Positions 31,231-36,922 of a DNA stretch of 36,922 nucleotides are shown in pieces. The position numbers were made by a program, and so were the translations under genes. Numbering within the stretch: the stretch's first letter is position 1; each line of letters starts with the position of its first letter. Location: contig JBBDXS010000009.1 in the NCBI GenBank assembly GCA_040902195.1, positions 1 to 36,922 of the forward strand. Direction: 5' to 3'. The notes beneath the pieces are model-generated. The model made no database searches. It was not told the DNA's origin and saw only the letters and a program-made list of their open reading frames with translations. Origin of the DNA: JBBDXS01 sp040902195. GTDB taxonomy: Bacteria > Chloroflexota > Dehalococcoidia > DSTF01 > RBG-16-68-14.

Positions 31231-32471
31231 TAGCGCGTCCCCTCCGCGAAGCGGCGCACGACTTCGTCGCGCCGTGCCTCGATGTCGTCGATAGCGTCCT
31301 GCGACGCGCCGGCGAAACCCCCCAGCACCTCGCGGTTGTGCTGGCCGAGCAGCGGCGCGGGCGCGCACGGGGCGTCCTTGTGCGAGGCAAGACGCCACGG
31401 CAGGTTGGGGATTGCGCGGCGGCCCACCTCAGGATGCTCCGGCTGGACGAAGAAGCCGCGCGCGCGTAGCTGCGGCTGCTCGAGCAGGTCGCCCGCGCTG
31501 CTCGATGGGCCGGCGGGCACGCCCGCGCGCTGGAGCGCCTCGGTCGCCTCGAGCGGCGTGCGTTCGCGCGACCAGACCGCGATGCGCGCGTCGATGGCGT
31601 CTGCGTGTGTAGCGCGGCCCGCGTGCGTCGCGCACGCATCGTGGGCAAGCTCCGCGTCGTCGAGTACGTTGCGCAGCGCGGCCCATTGCGCGTCGCTCTC
31701 GATCGAGATGGCGACCCACGCGTCGTCGCCGCGACAACGGTAGACGTTCTGCGGCGCTGCGTACGCGCTCGCGTTGCCCTGCGGCGTCGCGACGCGCCCG
31801 TTCAGGAAGTAGTCGATAAACGGCGCGCCCATTGTCGAGAGCAGCGCGTCCGCCATCGACAGGTCGATGTGCTGCCCGCAGCCCGTTTGCGTGCGGTGGC
31901 GCAGCGCAGCGACGACGGAGAAGACGAGCGTGACCCCCGCGATGTAGTCGGCCCAGGTGCCGCCCGTCGCTTTCGGCGGGCCCTCCGCGTAGCCGTTCAC
32001 GGAGTTGAGGCCGGTATAAGCGTGCACGGTGCCCATGAACGCTCGTAGGCCCGCATCCCGGCCGGTCTGTCCGAAGCCGGTGCACGAGAGCATGATCAGG
32101 TCGGCCTTCGCGGCGCGCAGGTCCTCGTAACCGAGGCCGAATCGCTCCATCGTGCCGCGGCTGAACGCCTCGATCACAACGTCGCTCGTCGCGGCGATCT
32201 CCTTCGCCAGCGCGGCGTTCGCGGGGTCGTCGAGCTGGAATGTGACGCTCTTTTTATGCGCGTTGATCGAATTGAAAAAGCCGCTCCGGTTCAGCCCGCG
32301 CACGCCCTCGGCGTGAGGCGGGTTCTCGCGCGTGTGATCGAGCACCTGCAACCCCTCGATCTTGATCACCTCCGCGCCCATGCGCGCGAGCAGGTACGTG
32401 CCGTACGGCCCGGCGATGATCCACGAGAAGTCCGCGACGCGGACGCCTTCGAGCGGCAGGCGTCGGGCCAT
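31230..32471 (-). CDS. Family III CoA-transferase (CaiB/BaiF), catalytic-type subunit (second pair)
   Basis: A 413-residue family III CoA-transferase. Asp175 in TWADYIAGV stands exactly 25 residues before the GQ of TGCGQHID, the place of the nucleophile. The start VRVADFSWIIAGPYGTYLLARMGAEVIKIE and the end PAPLLGQHNREVLGGF are complete. The ATG at 32471 overlaps by one base the stop of an Asp-less paralogue (TAATG). Gene order and overlap repeat those of the pair at 2463-4924: the Asp-less gene first, the Asp-bearing gene second. A heteromeric succinyl-CoA-dependent transferase like BbsEF is inferred. Confidence 0.91.
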   Translation of the reverse strand: MARRLPLEGVRVADFSWIIAGPYGTYLLARMGAEVIKIEGLQVLDHTRENPPHAEGVRGLNRSGFFNSINAHKKSVTFQLDDPANAALAKEIAATSDVVIEAFSRGTMERFGLGYEDLRAAKADLIMLSCTGFGQTGRDAGLRAFMGTVHAYTGLNSVNGYAEGPPKATGGTWADYIAGVTLVFSVVAALRHRTQTGCGQHIDLSMADALLSTMGAPFIDYFLNGRVATPQGNASAYAAPQNVYRCRGDDAWVAISIESDAQWAALRNVLDDAELAHDACATHAGRATHADAIDARIAVWSRERTPLEATEALQRAGVPAGPSSSAGDLLEQPQLRARGFFVQPEHPEVGRRAIPNLPWRLASHKDAPCAPAPLLGQHNREVLGGFAGASQDAIDDIEARRDEVVRRFAEGTR

Positions 32472-33673
32472 TAGACGACACCGCCCTCGCGCAGGACGGA
32501 GAGGTCCTGCTGCGTCAGCCCGATGCGCGCGAACACCTCGTTGTTGTGCTCGCCGACCTGCGGCGCGGCGCGCCGGATGCGCGCTCCCTCCGCACCGAAC
32601 CGTACCGGTGGCCCCGGTGTGCGCAGCGTCCCGATCGCGGGGTGCTCGTGCTCGACGAAGCAGCCGCGGTCCGCGAAGTGCTCCGATGCCGCGGCGTCCG
32701 CGACGGTGTACACAGCGGCCGCCGAGACGCCGTGCGCCTGGCTCGTGCGAAACAGCTCTTCTTTGTTGAAGCGCCGCGTCTCCTGCTGGATCAGCGGCTC
32801 GAGCGCGTCCCAGTACTGCGAGCGCGACGCCATCGTGGCGAAGAGTTCGTTCGCCGACCACTCCGGGTCGCCGAAGACATTGAGCAGACGCCGCCAGTGA
32901 TCCTCGGTGCGCACGACGAAATCGATGTAGCCGTCGGCCGCGGGCTGCTGCCCCACGTACGGGATGGGCGGCTGCGCGCTCGCGGCGCGCCCCGGCACAA
33001 CCCCGGAATACGCGACGTGCGCGCAATCGACCTGGAGGTGCATCGCGAGGACCTCTTGTAACGCAACGTCGATGTGCTCGCCTTCGCCCGTCGCGTCTCG
33101 CGCGAAGACGGCGCACATCGTCGCGGCTGCCGCGGCCAGCCCGCCGGCGAACTCGGCCGCCTCGCCCGGGATAACCACCGGCGGCTCGAGCTCCGTATCG
33201 CGCACGCGCGCGCCGTTGCTGTAGGCGATGCCGCTCGTGTGCTGCACCACGAAGTCGTTCGCGAGATAGTCACGCCACGGGCCGTCCTGCCCGAACGGCG
33301 TGATCGACGTCATGATCAGAGAGGGAGCGGCCTTGCGCAGCCGTTCGTACGTGAGACCGTGCTGCGCCATCCACGACGGCGCGTTGTTTTCGATCAGGAT
33401 GTCGGCGTCGCGCAACAGCTCGAGGAACAGCTCGCGCCCGCGCGTGCTCGACACATCGAGCGTGATGCCGCGCTTGCTCGTGTTCACGTACGCGAACAGC
33501 CCTGACCGCTCGGGGCCTGGCTCGTTGTTCGCGAACGGGCCGCGCGTACGCAAGATGTCGCCCGATGGCGGCTCGATCTTGATCGCGTCCGCGCCGAGGT
33601 CGGCGAAGAGCTTGGCGCAGAACGCCGGCGCGACGCCCTGGCCCAGCTCGATCAGCTTCAGGTCGTCCAGCAT
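32471..33673 (-). CDS. Family III CoA-transferase (CaiB/BaiF), subunit lacking the catalytic Asp (second pair)
   Basis: A 400-residue family III CoA-transferase paralogue with LKLIELGQGVAPAFCAKLFADLGADAIKIEPP at the start and APQVGEHNNEVFARIGL at the end. At the nucleophile position, 25 residues before the GEGE-H turn, stands Glu174 (GEAAEFAGG), not Asp. A glutamate might still react, but the tight pairing with an Asp-bearing gene favours a supporting subunit. It lies between an ACAD gene (two bases upstream) and the catalytic CoA-transferase (one-base overlap), in the middle of the six-gene operon. Confidence 0.89.
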   Translation of the reverse strand: MLDDLKLIELGQGVAPAFCAKLFADLGADAIKIEPPSGDILRTRGPFANNEPGPERSGLFAYVNTSKRGITLDVSSTRGRELFLELLRDADILIENNAPSWMAQHGLTYERLRKAAPSLIMTSITPFGQDGPWRDYLANDFVVQHTSGIAYSNGARVRDTELEPPVVIPGEAAEFAGGLAAAAATMCAVFARDATGEGEHIDVALQEVLAMHLQVDCAHVAYSGVVPGRAASAQPPIPYVGQQPAADGYIDFVVRTEDHWRRLLNVFGDPEWSANELFATMASRSQYWDALEPLIQQETRRFNKEELFRTSQAHGVSAAAVYTVADAAASEHFADRGCFVEHEHPAIGTLRTPGPPVRFGAEGARIRRAAPQVGEHNNEVFARIGLTQQDLSVLREGGVV

Positions 33674-33675
33674 CG

Positions 33676-34794
33676 TCAGATGCCCAGCGCCTGCGCCGCC
33701 GCCTCGCGTTCGAGGAACGAGTCGCCGAGGACGACTTCGTCGAGGCGCATGCGACGCCAGTAGAGCTGCACCGCGTACTCGAGCGAGTAGCCGTACGCGC
33801 CGTGGAACTGGAGCGATTCGTTCGTGGTCTGGCGGTAGGCGTCGCTCGCGAAGAACTTCGCCTGCGCGACCTCGCCCGCGCACTCGGTCCCTTCGCTGAG
33901 CCTCCAGAGCACGTTGTACGCGAGATGTCGCGCGCCGTAGACGAGTATGGCGATCTGCGACATGCGGTGCTGGAGCGCCTGGTACGAGCTGATCGGCCGG
34001 CCGAATGTGACACGCTCGTTCATGTAGTCGACCGTCTTGCGCATCAGCGCGTCGGCTGCGCCGGCCATCTGCGCCGCGAGGCACGCCTTCCCGCGATCGA
34101 GCGCGTGCGCCAGCGCAGCGAGGCCGCGCGCCGGCGCGCCGATCACGTCCCCGGCCGCGACGCGCACGCTGTCGAGCTGCACCTCCGCGAGCATGTCGCC
34201 GCTGAGCACACGGAAGCGCCGCACCGACACGCCGGGCGCGTCGATCGGGACGAGCGCGTTGACGAAGCCGTCCTCGCTGCGCGCGACGACAAGCAGGTGC
34301 GTTGCGGCCGGCGTGTCTTTGATGAACTGCTTCGTCCCATCGATGACGTACGCGTCGCCGTCGCGCCGCGCGCGCGTCTCGACGTGCTCCGGGCGGCATT
34401 CGCCATCGCGTTCGTTCAGCGCCAGCGCGATGATCGCGCCGCCCGACGCGATCGCGGGCAGAAGGCGGAGCTTCTGCTCTTCCGTCCCCTCAGCAACGAT
34501 GAGCTGCCCCGCGATCGCGAGCGTGGCGAGCTGCGGGCCCGGCATCAGTACGCGCCCCGCTTCCTCGAAGAAGACGCCCAGATCGAAAAACGAGCCGTCG
34601 CCGCCGTACGCCTCCGGGATGCCGAGCCCGAGGAAGCCCGTCTCGCCGAGCTTCTGCCACAGCGCCGGTGAGTGCCCGAAGCCGGACTCCTCGGCCTCGC
34701 GCACGAGCGACTCCGGGCACTCGCGCTCGAGGACGTCGCGGACGGTCCGCTGCACGAGCGCCTGGCCTTCGGAGAGATCGAACCGGATCGACAT
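33676..34794 (-). CDS. Acyl-CoA dehydrogenase, short-type subunit (upstream pair)
   Basis: A 372-residue acyl-CoA dehydrogenase of the short FadE28-like class. It has the N-terminal FDLSEGQALVQRTVRDVL, the GDAYVIDGTKQFIKDTPAATHLLVVAR beta domain, and NERVTFGRPISSYQALQHR, which keeps the Arg-Phe-Gly FAD contact. It ends with HGAYGYSLEYAVQLYWRR. The C-terminal GGT-EIQ motif is missing. It follows a long-type gene after two bases, so the two should form a heterotetramer, as in the downstream pair of this operon. The ATG at 34794 is fixed by close packing. Confidence 0.9.
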   Translation of the reverse strand: MSIRFDLSEGQALVQRTVRDVLERECPESLVREAEESGFGHSPALWQKLGETGFLGLGIPEAYGGDGSFFDLGVFFEEAGRVLMPGPQLATLAIAGQLIVAEGTEEQKLRLLPAIASGGAIIALALNERDGECRPEHVETRARRDGDAYVIDGTKQFIKDTPAATHLLVVARSEDGFVNALVPIDAPGVSVRRFRVLSGDMLAEVQLDSVRVAAGDVIGAPARGLAALAHALDRGKACLAAQMAGAADALMRKTVDYMNERVTFGRPISSYQALQHRMSQIAILVYGARHLAYNVLWRLSEGTECAGEVAQAKFFASDAYRQTTNESLQFHGAYGYSLEYAVQLYWRRMRLDEVVLGDSFLEREAAAQALGI

Positions 34795-34796
34795 CG

Positions 34797-36032
34797 CTAG
34801 CTCCGCGCCATGCCGAGGTAGCGCTCGGCGATCTGCGTGCGCAGCACTTCCGAGCTACCGCCGCCGATTGAGAGCTGGCGGCTCCAGCGCGCGAGCCGCT
34901 GGACCTCGTCGGCGAAGGGCAGCCAGCGCTCCGCTTCCTTGCGCGCCAGCACGCCGTGTATGCCGAGCACCTGCATCGCCGTCGCCGACAGCCGTTGGAG
35001 CAAGTCCGCGGACCAGATCTTCGCCATCGACGCGAGGTGCGACGGCGCGATCGGGCTCTCCGCGGCGGCGTCGCGGCCCTTCTGCGCTTCGTACGCGATC
35101 TGGTAGGAGAGGTTCCAGAGCACCTGCGTCTCGGCCGCGTGCTGCGCGAGTTGGAAGCGCACCCACTGTGAGCCGGCGATCCAGCGCGGGCTGTCCTTGC
35201 GCTCCCGTACGTACGCCGTGATGTCGTCGAGCGTGCGTCGCGCCTGCCCCAAGTAGCCGGCGGCGATGTTCGTGCGCAGCGTGTCGAGGCCCGTCATGAG
35301 CTGGTACCAGCCGCGGTTCTCCTCGCCGAGCAGGTTCTCCTTCGGCACCACGACGTCGTCGTAGTAGATCGCGCAGACGGTGTTCACCGGATGGTCCTCG
35401 AGTAGCTCCATGCTGCCGAGGACGTGGATCGGCCGGATCGTGATGCCGGGGCTTTCCAGCGGCACGAGCACGATGCTCAACCCTCGATGGCGCTCCGCTT
35501 GCTGATCGGTGCGGCAGATCAGCCAGTGCCAGTTGTCTTTCGCGTACCCCTCGTCGCCCGAGCCGCCCCAGAGCTTCGAGCCGTTGATGACGTAGTGGTC
35601 GCCCTGCAGGTCCGCGCGCATCTGCACGTTCGCCGCGTCGACGCCGGCGTTCGCTTCGGACAGTCCGAGCGTGAAGCCGACTTCGCCGCGCGCGAAGCGA
35701 GGCAGGAAGTACTCCTTCTGCTGCTCGCTGCCGTAGATGCGGATCGTCTCGGCGACGTTCTGTAGCCCTCCCGGCGTGATGCCGGAGTAGCCGCACTCCT
35801 CGAAGAAGATTGTCTGCTCGATCGGCGACCAGCCCTGCCCGCCGAGCTCCTTCGGCCAGTGGACGACCGACCAGCCACGTTCGACGAACTTCTTCTTGAT
35901 CTCGTCCGAGTAGTACGGCCCCACGTAGCCGCGCTTCGCCCGCGCCATGACCTCGGGCGTCATCTCGCGGCGCAGGAAGTCGCGGATCTCCTCTCGGAAG
36001 GCGGTCTGCTGGGGCGTGAAGCTGAACTCCAT
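34797..36032 (-). CDS. Acyl-CoA dehydrogenase, long-type subunit (upstream pair)
   Basis: A 411-residue acyl-CoA dehydrogenase. It has MEFSFTPQQTAFREEIRDFLRREM at the start, LGLSEANAGVDAANV at the flavin site (Ala and Val replace the usual Gly-Ser of EAGSD), then HYVINGSKLWGGSGDEGY, and GGGSSEVLRTQIAERYLG at the end. RxxFGxPI is replaced by a degenerate stretch (RKDSPRW). This matches the long-subunit pattern. It is the first gene of the six-gene operon. A TATGAT -10 candidate at 36054-36059 on the minus strand lies 22 bases upstream, and no strong ribosome site is seen. Confidence 0.9.
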   Translation of the reverse strand: MEFSFTPQQTAFREEIRDFLRREMTPEVMARAKRGYVGPYYSDEIKKKFVERGWSVVHWPKELGGQGWSPIEQTIFFEECGYSGITPGGLQNVAETIRIYGSEQQKEYFLPRFARGEVGFTLGLSEANAGVDAANVQMRADLQGDHYVINGSKLWGGSGDEGYAKDNWHWLICRTDQQAERHRGLSIVLVPLESPGITIRPIHVLGSMELLEDHPVNTVCAIYYDDVVVPKENLLGEENRGWYQLMTGLDTLRTNIAAGYLGQARRTLDDITAYVRERKDSPRWIAGSQWVRFQLAQHAAETQVLWNLSYQIAYEAQKGRDAAAESPIAPSHLASMAKIWSADLLQRLSATAMQVLGIHGVLARKEAERWLPFADEVQRLARWSRQLSIGGGSSEVLRTQIAERYLGMARS

Positions 36033-36053
36033 CTTCGTAGCCTGGCCGATGGT

Positions 36054-36059
36054 ATCATA
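36054..36059 (-). promoter_or_regulatory. Candidate -10 box for the six-gene ACAD/CoA-transferase operon
   Basis: TATGAT on the minus strand in the 67-base divergent gap to the hydratase gene. It is 22 bases from the ATG, so the leader would be about 15 bases long. A recognisable -35 hexamer is lacking, which may mean activator dependence. Confidence 0.4.
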
Positions 36060-36099
36060 GCGCTGCTCGGCCCGGCCACGGGTTCGAGGGGAGTGCAGG

Positions 36100-36828
36100 A
36101 TGACCGTACGTTTCGACCTCGACGGGCACATCGCCACGGTGACGATCGACCGCCCGGAGTCGATGAACGCCATCGACCGCGCGACGGCGGACTCGCTCGC
36201 CGAGGCGTGGGAGCGCGTCGCCAGCGACGCCGACGTGTGGGTGGCGGTCCTGACCGGCGCCGGCGACCGCGCGTTCTGCGCCGGCGTCGACATGCAGGGC
36301 CCGGTCGTATCGGAGCAAATGCAAGCCACGCCGGGTGGGCTGCACACGCGCATCCCGTTCGACCTCAAGGGCATCGATGTCTGGAAGCCGATCGTCGCCG
36401 CGGTGAACGGCCACGCCATCGGCGCGGGGATGGAGATGCTCAGCGGCACCGACCTGCGCGTCGCCTCGGAGAACGCAACGTTCGGCTTGTTCGAGGCGCG
36501 CTACGGCTCGCTGCCGTACGGCGGCTCGATCGCGCGGCTCGTCCGCCAGCTCTCCTACGTGCACGCGATGCGCCTCTTACTCACCGGCGACCAGATCGAC
36601 GCGCAGGAGGCGCTCCGCATCGGCCTCGTGAACGAAGTCGTCCCGCAAGATCGATTACTCCCGCGCGCGCGAGAGATCGCAGAGGTGCTGTGCCAGTACA
36701 ACCCGTCGGTCGTGCAGGGGATCAAGGAGGCGGTGGTGCGCGGCCTCAACGTCGGGCTGGAGCAGGCGTACGTGCTGGAGTCGCTCTACGGCGAACGGAT
36801 CGCGAAGAGGCGGAAACAAACTCCGTAG
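36100..36828 (+). CDS. Enoyl-CoA hydratase/isomerase family protein
   Basis: A 242-residue crotonase-fold enzyme. It has FDLDGHIATVTIDRPESMNA at the start and oxyanion-hole segments FCAGVDM and GHAIGAGMEM. Both catalytic Glu are kept (Glu112 in GMEML, Glu132 in FGLFEARYG), so water addition to an enoyl-CoA is likely, following the dehydrogenases of the divergent operon. GAGTGCAGG is just before the ATG. The stop codon TAG is part of the first unit of a tandem repeat (CCGTAGG); the native C terminus may therefore have been cut or replaced, and the length is a little short for the family. Confidence 0.92.
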   Translation: MTVRFDLDGHIATVTIDRPESMNAIDRATADSLAEAWERVASDADVWVAVLTGAGDRAFCAGVDMQGPVVSEQMQATPGGLHTRIPFDLKGIDVWKPIVAAVNGHAIGAGMEMLSGTDLRVASENATFGLFEARYGSLPYGGSIARLVRQLSYVHAMRLLLTGDQIDAQEALRIGLVNEVVPQDRLLPRAREIAEVLCQYNPSVVQGIKEAVVRGLNVGLEQAYVLESLYGERIAKRRKQTP

Positions 36829-36906
36829 GTCGGCGTCCCGTACCTCGAGTCCGTAGGTCGGGGTCCTGTACGTCGAGTCCGTAGGTCGGGGTCTTTAGAC
36901 CCCGAC
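36823..36906. repeat. 28-base tandem repeat ending in a hairpin
   Basis: Three head-to-tail units start with CCGTAGGTCGG (36823, 36851 and 36879). The third is followed by a complementary arm, giving GTCGGGGTC-TTTA-GACCCCGAC (36885-36906), a nine-pair stem with the TTTA loop also seen in unit A of copy 3 at 21469-21674. The first unit supplies the hydratase stop codon. The window ends 16 bases later, so more units may follow. Confidence 0.8.
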
Positions 36907-36922
36907 AAGAACGCGCGGGTCT

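Overview
This is a GC-rich window that looks like one piece of a Chloroflexota chromosome, most likely from the Dehalococcoidia/SAR202-like side. That placement is inferred and is not proven by any marker gene. It rests on many acyl-CoA dehydrogenases and family III (CaiB/BaiF) CoA-transferases, an LLM flavin oxidoreductase, a zinc-ribbon/kinase/AAA/cyclase signalling protein, frequent GTG starts, and intergenic palindromes of the GTAGGGGCG...CGCCCCTAC type. There are no phage, IS or CRISPR signs.

Layout. 1-849: 3' end of a Thr-Pro-rich surface protein with an LPDTG sorting signal. 951-2069: msrA, msrB and tRNA-Lys(UUU), all on the minus strand. 2128-4924: a paired family III CoA-transferase (one subunit with, one without the catalytic Asp) plus a small TfoX-N protein. 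5062-8988: enoyl-CoA hydratase, 2-hydroxyacid dehydrogenase-like protein, FGGY sugar kinase and class II aldolase, in one tight operon. 9037-10742: peroxiredoxin and an acyl-CoA dehydrogenase. 11065-15417: a 1450-residue signalling protein. 15539-18318 (+): LLM oxidoreductase, a thiolase-fold protein lacking the thiolase Cys and His, and a DUF35 partner. 18629-21242: an acyl-CoA dehydrogenase-like flavoprotein and an Eis-like acetyltransferase whose leader looks like an attenuator. 21699-23309: a second DUF35 plus thiolase pair, with the Cys and His intact. 23536-28918 (+): crotonase-fold enzyme, CoA-transferase, tandem EthD protein, Tat-exported gluconate-dehydrogenase-type small subunit, and GMC oxidoreductase. 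28913-36032 (-): a six-gene operon in the order ACAD, ACAD, CoA-transferase, CoA-transferase, ACAD, ACAD. 36100-36828 (+): an enoyl-CoA hydratase divergent from that operon.

How the genes fit together. Most of the window is CoA-thioester catabolism. It has five family III CoA-transferases, six ACAD-fold proteins, three crotonases and two thiolase/DUF35 modules, but no acyl-CoA ligase. The simplest reading is that carboxylic acids are activated by CoA transfer, desaturated by heteromeric dehydrogenases, hydrated, and cleaved by thiolysis or, for the Cys-less module, perhaps by retro-aldol cleavage. This resembles actinobacterial sterol side-chain and anaerobic benzylsuccinate chemistry. The GMC/EthD/LLM/flavoprotein genes could carry out earlier oxidations. 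The substrate cannot be read from the sequence.

The most interesting non-coding signals are two. The first is the minus-strand leader at 21243-21448: a promoter, a 16-codon ORF containing RAPP, and an intrinsic terminator ending just before an Eis-like gene. The second is a composite palindromic element whose hairpins recur in the same order in different intergenic regions, often with a TTCA or TTTA loop.
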